Source: Eubacterium sp. An11
GTDB taxonomy: Bacteria > Bacillota > Clostridia > Lachnospirales > Lachnospiraceae
Reading direction: 5' to 3'
DNA: 48,940 nt
NCBI RefSeq assembly: GCF_002161065.1
Contig: NZ_NFLV01000026.1
Location: forward strand, 1 to 48,940
The position numbers and the translations under genes are program-made. Each line of letters begins with the position of its first letter. The first letter of the stretch is position 1. Shown piece by piece: positions 1 to 7,433 of this stretch. Under the pieces are notes generated by a model. That model did no database searches and was not told the origin of the DNA. It worked only from the letters and a program-made list of their open reading frames with translations.

Positions 1-117
1 TCCTATGGAAAAACATGAAATTTATTTGCAGGCAGCATAAAATCTGCCAGTAGTTTTAATCTACTGGCAGGAAAAATTTATATTTTTTTCATTGTCTACT
101 TGACGGGGAGCAGTTCA
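1..117 (+). mobile_element. Right end of a second IS3-family insertion sequence (runs off the window)
   Basis: The outermost 26 bases, read inward on the minus strand, are TGAACTG + CTCCCCGTC + AAGTAGACAA. This is the same 7+9+10 layout as both ends of the complete IS at 24864-26657 (TGATATG...AAGTAGACAG). A hairpin (44-53 pairing with 61-70, CTGCCAGTAG) follows the last coding bases, as in the intact copy. The element is not identical to the intact copy, so it is a related IS. Its left part lies outside the window. Confidence 0.6.
2..40 (+). pseudogene. Last 12 codons of a probable IS3-family transposase OrfB (partial, window edge)
   Basis: An open frame enters from the window edge and stops with TAA at 38-40, encoding PMEKHEIYLQAA. 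It is assigned to OrfB only because it lies just inside a probable IS right end and is followed by a hairpin, as in the intact IS. It may be an intact gene whose start lies outside the window. The sequence alone is too short to prove homology. Confidence 0.35.
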
Positions 118-394
118 TTCCTGACGGCACAGCCCCATTTTGGACAAAATATCGTAACGGAAACGGTATTTGGAGGAATCGCTCAGTTGCTGCACAGATG
201 CGCAGGCCGTCCACTCCCGGCAGATTCACATCCAGCAGTACCAGCTGCGGCGCTGCCTGACAGATGCACTCCGCCATGGCCTGCGCACTGCCGAACTCCT
301 CCACACAAAATACCTCGTAGCCCTCTCCGGAGAGAAATCTCTGCAGTTCCTGCCGGATCATCCCATCATCTTCCACAATTATAATTTTCGTCAT
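118..394 (-). pseudogene. Response regulator receiver domain, truncated by an IS
   Basis: The N-terminus is a clear CheY-like receiver: IIIVEDD (acidic pocket at the end of beta-1) and LVLLDVNLPGVDG with the phospho-acceptor Asp at about residue 54. After about residue 70 the usual beta-4 and Lys motifs are not recognisable in any single frame, suggesting frameshift decay. The IS end at 117 removes everything downstream, including the expected DNA-binding domain. The start ATG at 394 has an AAAGGGAG ribosome site. It lies 13 bp after the AraC gene stop, so the two were probably co-transcribed. It would have been an OmpR-type regulator of about 220 residues; a functional product is unlikely. 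Confidence 0.75.
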
Positions 395-407
395 GATTCT
401 CCCTTTC

Positions 408-1325
408 CTATCGTTGGTACGTCAGCTTATCCTTCCGGTACTCCCGGGGCGTACAGCCGTAAAACCGTTTAAACATCTTGGAAAAATGGCTGGGGCTGTC
501 AAAACCACAGGATACCGCTGCCTCTGAGACACTTTTGGAAGGCTCATTTAACAGCAGCTCCGCTCCCTGCATGACTTTGTATTTGAGCAGATACTGCATC
601 GGAGAAGTCTGCAAAGTTCTCTTGAAGCAGCGCAGACACTCCCTTTCGCCCAGAGCCGCCGCTCCGGCAATATTATGGAGGCTGATATTTTCCTGATAAT
701 GATGATGAATATAATCAAGCATTTCCTGAACCCGCAGGCTGTCCTGATTCATACCTCTTCGTCCGCCGGCTTTCCGCTCCGGTTTCTCCTCCATTAATTT
801 TTCATAGAGAAACAGACAGATCTTTGATACATTTTCCCGGACAACAAATTCAAACCCCGGCGTCTCATTGGCCAGCGCCATGAAAGCTTTGTGGAAACAC
901 CGGACTTCCTCCGGACAGCTCTCCACCGGTATAGAGCATCCGGCAAAATCCGGACTGTCAATGAGCGGGGAAATATATTTGACAGCAAAAACAGAATCTG
1001 TCTCTCCTGCCACCAGCTTCGGATGAAACACCAGAGACTGCAGCTCACATTCCGGATCGGCGGAAATATAATGAAGGACATTGGCGTTGACCACAAAACA
1101 ATCGCCCTTTTTCAGTCGGCAGCTCCTGCCCGGAAGCAGCAGAAGCAGCGCTCCTCTCCTGATATATATGATCTCCATCTCCTCATGCCAGTGCCAGGGA
1201 AACTCCCGTCTTGTCTGCTCCCCGTACCAGTCCCAATATCCGGCACAGGGAAATTCAAAGCTCCCATGGGGTTTCAATTCTTTTCGGCTGGGATTAATAT
1301 TTACAGAACATTTATCCAGTCCCAT
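408..1325 (-). CDS. AraC family transcriptional regulator with N-terminal cupin
   Basis: This is a 305-residue regulator. The start is placed at the ATG at 1325 because AAGGAG sits seven bases upstream; a GTG 18 bases earlier would overlap that site. The N-terminal half is a cupin-like sensor (FPWHWHEEMEIIYI motif, typical of sugar- or ligand-binding AraC members). The last 100 residues are the double helix-turn-helix, with ISLHNIAGAAALGERECLRC and the conserved ending AAVSCGFDSPSHFSKMFKRF plus GCTPREYR. A truncated response regulator follows 13 bp downstream. Divergent to the PHP gene, so it may control that region. The ligand cannot be told. Confidence 0.93.
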   Translation of the reverse strand: MGLDKCSVNINPSRKELKPHGSFEFPCAGYWDWYGEQTRREFPWHWHEEMEIIYIRRGALLLLLPGRSCRLKKGDCFVVNANVLHYISADPECELQSLVFHPKLVAGETDSVFAVKYISPLIDSPDFAGCSIPVESCPEEVRCFHKAFMALANETPGFEFVVRENVSKICLFLYEKLMEEKPERKAGGRRGMNQDSLRVQEMLDYIHHHYQENISLHNIAGAAALGERECLRCFKRTLQTSPMQYLLKYKVMQGAELLLNEPSKSVSEAAVSCGFDSPSHFSKMFKRFYGCTPREYRKDKLTYQR

Positions 1326-1601
1326 TTTTCCACTCCTTATCACATTCCGTCATCACGACGGCACCCTTTATCATATTTCTGCCAGTCATGATGCTTCTTC
1401 TGACAGATATTTCCTGATATCCGTCAAAAATACTTAAATACACTCTGGTCGATTTTGTTATATTATATGTCCGGAATCGCCTTGTTTCAATCTTTATATG
1501 ACGATATTCTTATCATAAGTTTTCACGATACCGCCGGAGACAAAAAGGAACATTCTCTTATCTTCCCGGCATTTTTATCAGGTTATCCACAGGAGGTCAT
1601 C

Positions 1602-2501
1602 ATGATTGATTTACATATGCACAGTTACTACAGCAATGATGGGGAATTCTCCCCTTCGGAACTGGTGAAAAAATGCGCCGACCAGGACATCACTATCATG
1701 TCCATCACCGACCACAACACGGTCCACGCCACCGATGAAGCGCTGAAAGCTGCCCGGACAGCCGGCATCGCTTATCTTCCCGGCATCGAAATTGACTGCA
1801 CCTACGAGAATACCAACTTTCATATGCTGGGCTACGGCATCCGATGGCAGGCCCGTATTTTTGATGAAATCGAAAAAAGTGTCCGCCGGCAGGGGCAGAC
1901 CACTTCTTTTTATATGCTGAAAAAGACCCGGGAACTTTGCTTTGATGTGACAGAAAACGATATGGAAAAAATAGCTGCGGACAGCTACTGGCCGGAAACC
2001 TGGACCGGGGAAATGTTTGCGGAATTCCTTCTGTCCCAGCCTCAGTATGCGGATCACCCCTTGCTGCAGCCTTACCGGGCAGGCGGCGCCCGCAGTGATA
2101 ATCCATATGTGAATTTTTACTGGGACTATTATTCCCAGGGGAAACCCTGCTACGCAGAAATGTATTATCCGGCCATGGAACAGATCATTGAAATCATCCA
2201 CGAAAACGGCGGTCTGGCGGTACTGGCGCATCCGCACATCAATCTGAAAGGCAGATGGGATCTTCTGGGAGACATCATCAATCTGGGAATTGACGGTATC
2301 GAAGCTTACAGCAGTTATCACTCCCAGGCCCAGATCAACGAGACCCTGACCGCCGCCAGACAGCACGGATTATTTGTCACCTGCGGCAGCGATTTCCACG
2401 GTAAGACAAAACCTTCCATCGGATTGAGGCAGCACGGCTGCACCCTGCCGGGGGAACAGATGGAGAAACAGTTGAAAAGACTTCTGGAAAAAGTACTATG
2501 A
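1602..2501 (+). CDS. PHP domain phosphoesterase (RnaAM/YciV-like)
   Basis: A 299-residue PHP-superfamily metal-dependent phosphoesterase. The start ATG at 1602 follows AGGAGG at 1591-1596; the open frame extends upstream but without a ribosome site. Metal-ligand motifs are visible: IDLHMHSYYSNDG at the N-terminus, SITDHNT near residue 40, AHPH in the middle and SDFHG near the C-terminus. Family members hydrolyse 3',5'-nucleoside bisphosphates or the 5' ends of short RNAs; the exact substrate here is inferred. It is probably cytosolic since no signal peptide is seen. Divergent from the AraC gene with about 275 bp between starts. Confidence 0.9.
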   Translation: MIDLHMHSYYSNDGEFSPSELVKKCADQDITIMSITDHNTVHATDEALKAARTAGIAYLPGIEIDCTYENTNFHMLGYGIRWQARIFDEIEKSVRRQGQTTSFYMLKKTRELCFDVTENDMEKIAADSYWPETWTGEMFAEFLLSQPQYADHPLLQPYRAGGARSDNPYVNFYWDYYSQGKPCYAEMYYPAMEQIIEIIHENGGLAVLAHPHINLKGRWDLLGDIINLGIDGIEAYSSYHSQAQINETLTAARQHGLFVTCGSDFHGKTKPSIGLRQHGCTLPGEQMEKQLKRLLEKVL

Positions 2502-2546
2502 ATTATTTTACAGAAATCATGCACACATAACTGTTTAAAAAATAAT

Positions 2547-2575
2547 TTGACAAATAAAGTCTCCGGTTCTATGAT
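2547..2575 (+). promoter_or_regulatory. Promoter of the PPC-domain gene
   Basis: TTGACA at 2547-2552 and TATGAT at 2570-2575 are separated by exactly 17 bases. This gives an expected start near 2582, about 75 bases before the ATG. Confidence 0.7.
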
Positions 2576-2656
2576 GGTTACATCCTAAAAAATCATAAAA
2601 ATATGAATATTCAAAAGCAGCCCGCTTCATCTGTGTCCGCTGCCAAAGGAGAAAAT

Positions 2657-3076
2657 ATGGAATACAGGAGATTTGACAATACAATCATCGCACGTATCGA
2701 TAAGGGAGAAAAAATCTTAGAACAGGTAAAAGCCATCGCTCTTCAGGAGAACATCAAACTGGCCAGCGTACAGGCCCTCGGAGCCGTCAATCATTTCACC
2801 GCCGGCGTCTTCAAGACCGACGAGAAAAAATACTACTCTAACACCTTTGACGGTGCCTTCGAGATTGTGTCCCTGACCGGAACCATCAACACCATGAACG
2901 ATGAATTCTACTGCCATCTGCACATGAGCGCCGGCGACGATAAAGGCCACGTATTTGGCGGTCATCTGAACGAGGCCACCGTCAGCGCCACCTGCGAGAT
3001 GGTCATCCAGATCATCGACGGCAAAGTGGACCGGTATTTTGACGAGGAGATCGGATTGAATCTGTTTCGGTTTTAA
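2657..3076 (+). CDS. PPC/DUF296 (AHL-like) domain protein
   Basis: A 139-residue single-domain protein of the PPC (DUF296) family. The start at 2657 follows AAAGGAGA; an upstream in-frame ATG at 2603 lacks a ribosome site. The family's histidine cluster is present: His87 and His89 (CHLHM), His98 and His103 (KGHVFGGHL), which bind metal in solved bacterial members. These proteins form trimers and are often annotated DNA-binding, but the bacterial function is not settled. It has its own promoter and ends at a strong bidirectional terminator shared with the convergent XRE gene. Confidence 0.9.
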   Translation: MEYRRFDNTIIARIDKGEKILEQVKAIALQENIKLASVQALGAVNHFTAGVFKTDEKKYYSNTFDGAFEIVSLTGTINTMNDEFYCHLHMSAGDDKGHVFGGHLNEATVSATCEMVIQIIDGKVDRYFDEEIGLNLFRF

Positions 3077-3093
3077 CATCATATGAACAATCC

Positions 3094-3134
3094 GGGGCAC
3101 AAGCGGCGTCCTTCTTTTACGCCGCTTGTGCCCC
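3094..3134. terminator. Bidirectional terminator between convergent genes
   Basis: A perfect 16-bp stem GGGGCACAAGCGGCGT (3094-3109) pairs with 3119-3134 around a 9-base loop. It serves the PPC gene (+) and the XRE gene (-), which converge here. Confidence 0.9.
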
Positions 3135-3143
3135 GCTTTCGTT

Positions 3144-3599
3144 TTACTCATCCGCCTGCTTATTCCACAACTGCCCCAAAATATCCTTCAGCACCAGAAA
3201 TGCGTCAAGTGCGTTATATCCATATTCCTTTTCCATATCAAAGAGTATCTTCTGCAATTGCTCCTCATAGCCTGCCACATCCACTTCATCCTGATACCGG
3301 GCGAGAATCGGATATTTCTCCGCCCACATCTTCGTCCAGTCCACTTTATTGACGGTCTCTTCCGTGGTTTTGTTGATCACTTCCTGTATCTCCTGCACAT
3401 CAGCGTCAAACTCGATCAGCTCGTCCAAAGTCAAACCGTACAGCACCGCCAGCTTCTTTGCCTGCCGGATATCCGGCAGCGTCTCGTCCGTCTCCCACTT
3501 GAAGATGGTCTGACGGCTGACTCCCAGCTTTTCAGCCACTGCTTCCTGAGACAATCCCTTCTTTTTCCTGGCCTGAAACAAATTTTTCCCTAAATTCAT
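3144..3599 (-). CDS. XRE family (HTH_3) transcriptional regulator
   Basis: A 151-residue protein with an N-terminal Cro/CI-type helix-turn-helix (NLFQARKKKGLSQEAVAEKL then VSRQTIFKWE), residues 5-60. The acidic C-terminal half is helical with no recognised domain (WTKMWAEKYPILARYQDEVD). This layout is common in small Clostridial autoregulators. A pair of TATTTTAATA repeats around a GTATAC core at 3672-3702 lies upstream of its start and could be its operator. No partner gene is adjacent. Confidence 0.88.
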   Translation of the reverse strand: MNLGKNLFQARKKKGLSQEAVAEKLGVSRQTIFKWETDETLPDIRQAKKLAVLYGLTLDELIEFDADVQEIQEVINKTTEETVNKVDWTKMWAEKYPILARYQDEVDVAGYEEQLQKILFDMEKEYGYNALDAFLVLKDILGQLWNKQADE

Positions 3600-3947
3600 C
3601 CTGATTCCTCCCTGTGTATATCCTGTCTGTTTACTGCCTGTTTTTATCTGCTTTCTGGAAATTTTCTTGCTGTATTTTAATATGGTATACTATATTTTAA
3701 TACTGTACACTACATTTTCCGGTAGATATATTTATTATAATTCTTTTGAGAGAAAAATGCTGCAAAGGAAAGAAGGAAATTTTGCACGGAATAGTGACAG
3801 CTGCTTCGGAACATTCGGACAGACTGGACAGTGGGCGCCGATGGGCGGAAAAACTTCCGGCCTGTTCCGGCAGTTGGCAAAAAAGATGATTGAGTCGGCA
3901 GGGAAATAGTTGTATAGTAGAAAACACAGCATGAGGGAGGTGTTAAA
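3600..3947. other. Intergenic stretch before the MFS leader
   Basis: No convincing gene. It contains GTATTTTAATA (3672-3682), GTATAC (3685-3690) and TATTTTAATAC (3692-3702), a symmetric AT-rich array that could be an operator or the XRE promoter. The segment 3770-3909 can be read as a short open frame ending LAKKMIESAGK but has no ribosome site and is not supported as a gene. Confidence 0.4.
3890..3918 (+). promoter_or_regulatory. Promoter for the MFS leader transcript
   Basis: TTGAGT at 3890-3895 and TATAGT at 3913-3918 with a 17-base spacer. The predicted start near 3925 lies just ahead of the leader-peptide ribosome site. Confidence 0.6.
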
Positions 3948-4031
3948 ATGCTATGTTTATGTCATAGACTAATCGATTTAAGCAATCGACTCTGTACAAA
4001 ATCTAATAAGGCGACATTTGTACAGAGTTAA
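3948..4031 (+). CDS. Leader peptide (27 aa) of the MFS efflux gene
   Basis: A strong AGGGAGG site at 3934-3940 precedes ATG at 3948. The 27-codon frame begins MLCLCHRLIDLSNRLC and ends at TAA 4029-4031. Its last third is the DNA of a perfect hairpin: ACTCTGTACAAA (3989-4000) with TTTGTACAGAGT (4017-4028). A second pairing, TGTACAAAATC...GGCGA (3993-4014) with TCGCC...GATTTTGTACA (4035-4058), is mutually exclusive with the first. A small peptide frame overlapping switchable hairpins before a drug-efflux gene is the hallmark of ribosome-stalling attenuation. The inducer is unknown. Confidence 0.7.
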   Translation: MLCLCHRLIDLSNRLCTKSNKATFVQS

Positions 4032-4058
4032 TTTTCGCCTAACATTGGATTTTGTACA
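3989..4058 (+). promoter_or_regulatory. Attenuator with two alternative hairpins upstream of MFS gene
   Basis: Hairpin A: 3989-4000 with 4017-4028, 12 bp perfect. Hairpin B: 3993-4014 with 4035-4058, about 20 pairs with small bulges. The arms overlap, so only one can form. No clean U-run follows B and the MFS ribosome site (GGAG, about 4089) lies outside both, so transcriptional versus translational control cannot be decided. Hairpin A's arms recur upstream of the ABC-F gene at 19631-19669. Confidence 0.7.
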
Positions 4059-4100
4059 ATTCTATTCTGAAAAATCAAGAATCAGATTGGAGAAAATTCA

Positions 4101-5378
4101 ATGGAAAATTTTAAAAGATACATAGTTTTATGGGTAACTCAAAGCATTTCGCAGCTGGGAAGTTCCTTGACTGCATTTTCTCTCATTTTATGGACATACG
4201 AGCAAACAGGTTCAGTTCTTTCTGTTTCAATTATGTCATTTTGTGAGTATGTGCCATATATTTTAATAAGTATATTTGTCGGTGTGTTTGTTGACAGTCA
4301 CCGTAAAAAAGCTGTCATGCTTGCTGCAGATAGCATTGCAGCACTGGCTTCAGTGCTTATCCTGGTGTTTTCAATGGCAGAGACCCTTTCGGAAGGGCAC
4401 ATTTATATTTTTAATACTGTCGTGGGAACAACTACGGCATTTCAACAGCCGGCATCTTCTGTGGCAATAACCAAAATTGTACCAAAGGATAAACTGACTA
4501 ATGTAAGCGGAATGAACTCTTTTTCCAACAATTTGGTCGTTGTATTTAGTCCGATGCTGGCAGCTGTGCTTTTCTCTGCAGGTGGTCTGCCGCTGATCTT
4601 GCTGTTTGATTTGCTGAGTTTTATTGCAGCCTTTAGTGTTCTTCTATTTTTGATCCATATACCAGAACAGATCATAAGGGAGAAGTTCACATCTCCATTC
4701 GCAGGAATAATGACCGGATTTCAATTTTTGAAAAATGAAACGGGGATTTTATATATCATGCTTACCATGGCAGTGATAAACTTTTTTTCCCGGCTGACCT
4801 ATGAAAATATATTATCTCCTATGATCTTATCAAGAAGTCCAGGAAATAATGTTGTATTAGGGATTGTAAATGCCTGCATGGGCGTTGGCGGCATCATTGG
4901 CGGCCTGCTTGTTTTTGTAAAAAAAGAAAGCAAGAAAAAAGCGAATGTTATTTATATTTCTGCCGCACTATCCTTTTTGCTCGGTGATTTGACAATGGCA
5001 ATTGGAAGAAATGTATTTTTCTGGTCTTTTGCCGCTTTTGCCGCAAGCTTGCCAATTCCGTTTATTATGGCAGAACAGAACATAATTCTTTACAAAAAGA
5101 TCCCTGAAGAAATCCAGGGAAGAGTGTTTGCCGTAAGGAATGCGATCCAATACTGTACCATTCCTTTTGGCATCCTTTTGGGCGGATACTTGGCCGATTA
5201 TGTATTTGAGCCTTTTATGCGCTCTGATACAGGTATTGTATCATATTTAGAAATCCTTGTGGGAAGCGGTGCTGGCAGCGGTATGGCTGTTATGTTTATG
5301 TGTACGGGAGTCTGTGGCTTTGCCATGAGTATTTTGTCTCTTCGCAACAAAAAAATTCAGGAATTAAATGACTGTTGA
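4101..5378 (+). CDS. MFS drug efflux transporter (DHA3/Mef-like)
   Basis: A 425-residue integral membrane protein with 12 predicted helices. The loop after helix 2 carries the MFS motif A variant GVFVDSHRKK (residues 61-70), and the overall order (WAGQ/WVTQ-like start, FQQPASSVAITKIVP in the middle) matches the DHA3 group that includes macrolide exporters of the Mef type. It should export a hydrophobic antibiotic by proton antiport. The gene is AT-rich compared with its neighbours, suggesting transfer. It is preceded by a leader peptide and attenuator, so it is probably induced by a ribosome-targeting drug. Substrate is inferred, not shown. Confidence 0.88.
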   Translation: MENFKRYIVLWVTQSISQLGSSLTAFSLILWTYEQTGSVLSVSIMSFCEYVPYILISIFVGVFVDSHRKKAVMLAADSIAALASVLILVFSMAETLSEGHIYIFNTVVGTTTAFQQPASSVAITKIVPKDKLTNVSGMNSFSNNLVVVFSPMLAAVLFSAGGLPLILLFDLLSFIAAFSVLLFLIHIPEQIIREKFTSPFAGIMTGFQFLKNETGILYIMLTMAVINFFSRLTYENILSPMILSRSPGNNVVLGIVNACMGVGGIIGGLLVFVKKESKKKANVIYISAALSFLLGDLTMAIGRNVFFWSFAAFAASLPIPFIMAEQNIILYKKIPEEIQGRVFAVRNAIQYCTIPFGILLGGYLADYVFEPFMRSDTGIVSYLEILVGSGAGSGMAVMFMCTGVCGFAMSILSLRNKKIQELNDC

Positions 5379-5473
5379 TATTTAAGTATAGACTAAGCAT
5401 ATCTGCTATATTATTTAATTTACATTATCATTTACACTGCAAAGGCATTTTGTTACAATGATCGGATAGTTTT

Positions 5474-5501
5474 GGCTCTCGTTTTATAACCAACGGGAGC
5501 C
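5474..5501. terminator. Hairpin after the MFS gene
   Basis: GGCTCTCGTT (5474-5483) pairs perfectly with AACGGGAGCC (5492-5501) apart from one G-U-type position. It is followed by a T-containing but not T-rich run. It lies about 95 bases past the MFS stop and is a plausible weak terminator. Confidence 0.5.
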
Positions 5502-5612
5502 ATATCTCTTATATGCCCTTCGCCATATTATTCACTGAAATAGTTCCCCTCATCTTGCAAGTATCTCTTTAATGGTTTCCTGCAGTTCCTTACTAAAGGA
5601 TTTTCTTCCACT

Positions 5613-6116
5613 TCATCCGTACTTTCCCGCAACAAAATCTAACACGGCCTTTTCATCATTAAATCTTTTAAATTTGTCACCGTAGACAGAGAGGGATGAT
5701 ATGATTTGTGTGCGTTTTTGATTAAATTCTGCCACCCACAGAAGGTTTGCATACAGAAATCGAAGCGTCGGCCTGGAATTATAACTTTCTCTTCCAGTTC
5801 TCTGTCTTAACCATCTGCGAAATACACGAAACAATCTGGTAAATGTATTGATATCCAACAAAATAATGTAATCACAACAGGCAAAGCTTTCCTGTAAAAT
5901 ATCCCGGGGTGAGCCTTCCACAATCCAATGCTCCTGCGCCAATATCTGCCGGAACATTTGGTCCCTGTCTTCCGGATTTCTCCTTTTATCTCCGTCCGGC
6001 GTCCGCTCCCAGACAATATTATCTTTTTCATAAAATGGTACCCGATATTGTGCTGACAGTTTCCTGGCTAAAGTAGTTTTTCCACTGGCAACAGACCCAA
6101 TGATATCTAATTTCAT
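5613..6116 (-). CDS. P-loop kinase of the AAA_18/adenylate-kinase-like group
   Basis: A 167-residue cytosolic protein. The start ATG at 6116 has AAAGGA nine bases upstream; the frame is open further but would run through hairpins belonging to the neighbouring toxin locus. The Walker A motif GSVASGKT is at residues 7-14, followed by a substrate-pocket region (YEKDNIVWERTPDG) and RRNPEDRDQMF, as in DNA-topology-modulation-kinase/FlaR-like proteins often annotated in Firmicutes. It likely phosphorylates a small molecule or nucleotide; the substrate is unknown. Tail-to-nothing: no operon partners. Confidence 0.8.
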   Translation of the reverse strand: MKLDIIGSVASGKTTLARKLSAQYRVPFYEKDNIVWERTPDGDKRRNPEDRDQMFRQILAQEHWIVEGSPRDILQESFACCDYIILLDINTFTRLFRVFRRWLRQRTGRESYNSRPTLRFLYANLLWVAEFNQKRTQIISSLSVYGDKFKRFNDEKAVLDFVAGKYG

Positions 6117-6180
6117 AAGCGATATTCCTTTTGCTACATTTGCCGACGGCTTACCCTCCATCTTTCGGAGGGCAGAAAAA

Positions 6181-6208
6181 CACCCTCCAGACAAAAGAAA
6201 GGAGGGTG
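6181..6208 (+). promoter_or_regulatory. Hairpin hiding the toxin ribosome site
   Basis: CACCCTCC (6181-6188) pairs perfectly with GGAGGGTG (6201-6208), the latter being the Shine-Dalgarno of the small toxin at 6215. Sequestered ribosome sites in the 5' leader are typical of type I toxin mRNAs. A second hairpin (CCCTCC...GGAGGG, about 6155-6173) lies just upstream. Confidence 0.6.
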
Positions 6209-6214
6209 ATGACA

Positions 6215-6301
6215 ATGGTTACATATTCTGATTTGATTCAGTTTTGTATACTGATTGTTACCCTGATTGGTCTTTGCTACAAGATCTTCAAGGATAAGTG
6301 A
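6215..6301 (+). CDS. Holin-like type I toxin peptide (28 aa)
   Basis: ATG at 6215 after GGAGGGTG; the product begins MVTYSDLIQFCILIVTLIGL and ends CYKIFKDK. One hydrophobic helix (residues 7-22) with a short charged tail matches the 'putative holin-like toxin' family (TxpA/Fst-type small membrane toxins). Such peptides insert in the membrane and are silenced by an antisense RNA. A predicted antisense promoter faces it at 6399-6427. Too short for most gene callers. No other gene depends on it. Confidence 0.78.
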   Translation: MVTYSDLIQFCILIVTLIGLCYKIFKDK

Positions 6302-6398
6302 GACAGCCGCCATTACTCGCACTAATGATGGCTGTCTATAACTAACAGTCACTTTTACTTAGAAGGGTAAGCCGCTATTTCGGTTTCCTTCTTTTATC
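6302..6398 (-). ncRNA. Predicted antisense antitoxin RNA to the 3' end of the toxin mRNA
   Basis: A minus-strand promoter (-35 TTGAAG at 6422-6427, -10 TATATT at 6399-6404, 17-base spacer) points into the 3' region of the toxin. The transcript would contain two hairpins: GAAGG...CCTTC (about 6361-6392) and GACAGCC...GGCTGTC (about 6303-6337), the latter able to terminate it. Convergent overlap with the toxin mRNA is the standard design of Fst/TxpA-type systems. Ends are approximate. Confidence 0.55.
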
Positions 6399-6427
6399 AA
6401 TATACCACACCTATTTATTCACTTCAA
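6399..6427 (-). promoter_or_regulatory. Promoter of the antisense RNA
   Basis: TTGAAG (6422-6427) and TATATT (6399-6404) on the minus strand with a 17-base spacer. No protein gene starts downstream on that strand, which supports an RNA product. Confidence 0.6.
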
Positions 6428-6494
6428 GAGCTTTATTGGAATGTATCGTCATATATTCATTCCGTGATTTTATGGTATCTCCACAATATCTTTC

Positions 6495-6941
6495 TCATAT
6501 CTTTTTCAACTCTGCCATTGCCCCATAGTGCAGCACATCAAATTCTTCCGGAGCTATTTCTGCCAGCAGCCTCTTATGTTCCTTCTCCCACATGGCTATT
6601 TCTTTATCTGTGAGAGACGCACCAATGCCCCGGCAGGCTTTCATGCGCCCGTGCCAACTCTCACGGGTAAAATGTACCTTTATCGGATATTCGTCATGAT
6701 AAATCAGTTGAAATTTTTTATTGTAACAGTCTGGTATGTCAATAGCATGGATGGTCTCTCCCGCACCGCTCCAATCTGGATTGTATTTTAAAACCAGTTT
6801 CTCACTGGATTCTGCTATGACGTCCTCGTATGGGAGCCATGCCATATACAACAGAAGCAGTCTTCCGTTGTCTTTTAGCATACGGGCAAGTTCCGGCATA
6901 ATCCGATGAAGTTCTTCCCCAGTCAAAGGCTTTTCCGGCAT
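6495..6941 (-). pseudogene. Class I SAM-dependent methyltransferase, 5'-truncated
   Basis: The 148 residues correspond to the C-terminal half of a methyltransferase family common in Firmicutes: LARMLKDNGRLLLLYMAWLPYED, LKYNPDWSGAGET, FTRESWHGRMKACRGIGASL and a final EFDVLHYGAMAELKKI. The Rossmann SAM-binding motif (normally GxGxG in the first 60 residues) and the acidic loop are absent, and there is no ribosome site at the apparent start, so about 80-100 N-terminal residues are missing. It should not be active. Confidence 0.75.
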
Positions 6942-6985
6942 CTATATTTTTATTGATGATATCCATGTCTCTTCACCCCGACTCT

Positions 6986-7363
6986 TCATTTCCTCGCTGC
7001 AAATTCCGCCGCTTCTTCCACCCATTCCATCAGTTCCTCATCTATTTCTGACATGTCAGATATGAGCAGATGGTGCGTCCATCGATTCGGATATGGCTCC
7101 GTGGCAATATCCACCCTGGGCGATTCCAGCTTATGGTTGAGACTGAGAGTTACAACTATAAAATTCTCCGGACAGTCTTTCTTTTTCCGTACTCTGGCAA
7201 AGGAAACGCAGGCAAACATATGCTTATTATAAAAAGATATCTGCGTTTTCTGCACTTTAATACGGACGTCACTGACAATAGTTCTCACCTTATCCTCAAA
7301 TGTCTCATAAAGCGGCAAAGCATCGGGATGCTTATCAAAAAAATACAATACTTCTTCGCTCAT
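6986..7363 (-). CDS. DUF5655 domain protein
   Basis: A 125-residue soluble protein with a good ribosome site (GGGAGGAAAGACA-ATG). The pattern YETFEDKVRTIVSDVRIKVQKTQISF, then VTLSLNHKLESPRV, then the end IDEELMEWVEEAAEFA matches DUF5655, sometimes described as a predicted transport or DNA-binding-associated domain. Function is unknown. It lies directly upstream of the truncated methyltransferase, so the deletion may have removed the intergenic region. Confidence 0.8.
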   Translation of the reverse strand: MSEEVLYFFDKHPDALPLYETFEDKVRTIVSDVRIKVQKTQISFYNKHMFACVSFARVRKKKDCPENFIVVTLSLNHKLESPRVDIATEPYPNRWTHHLLISDMSEIDEELMEWVEEAAEFAARK

Positions 7364-7433
7364 TGTCTTTCCTCCCCAATATATTTATATATTACTATAC
7401 CTCTCCTGTTGAGACAATGTATCTGGGTCTTCC

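Noticed and set aside
1611-2366. Long open frame on the minus strand opposite the PHP gene (about 250 codons)
   Set aside because: It mirrors a GC-rich coding sequence, has no ribosome site, and the product is compositionally odd with no recognised motif.
3667-3909. 80-codon frame before the MFS leader
   Set aside because: No ribosome site, mixed composition, and overlaps the promoter of the leader.
5474-5501. Attenuator or riboswitch after the MFS gene
   Set aside because: A single hairpin with no alternative pairing and no plus-strand gene downstream.
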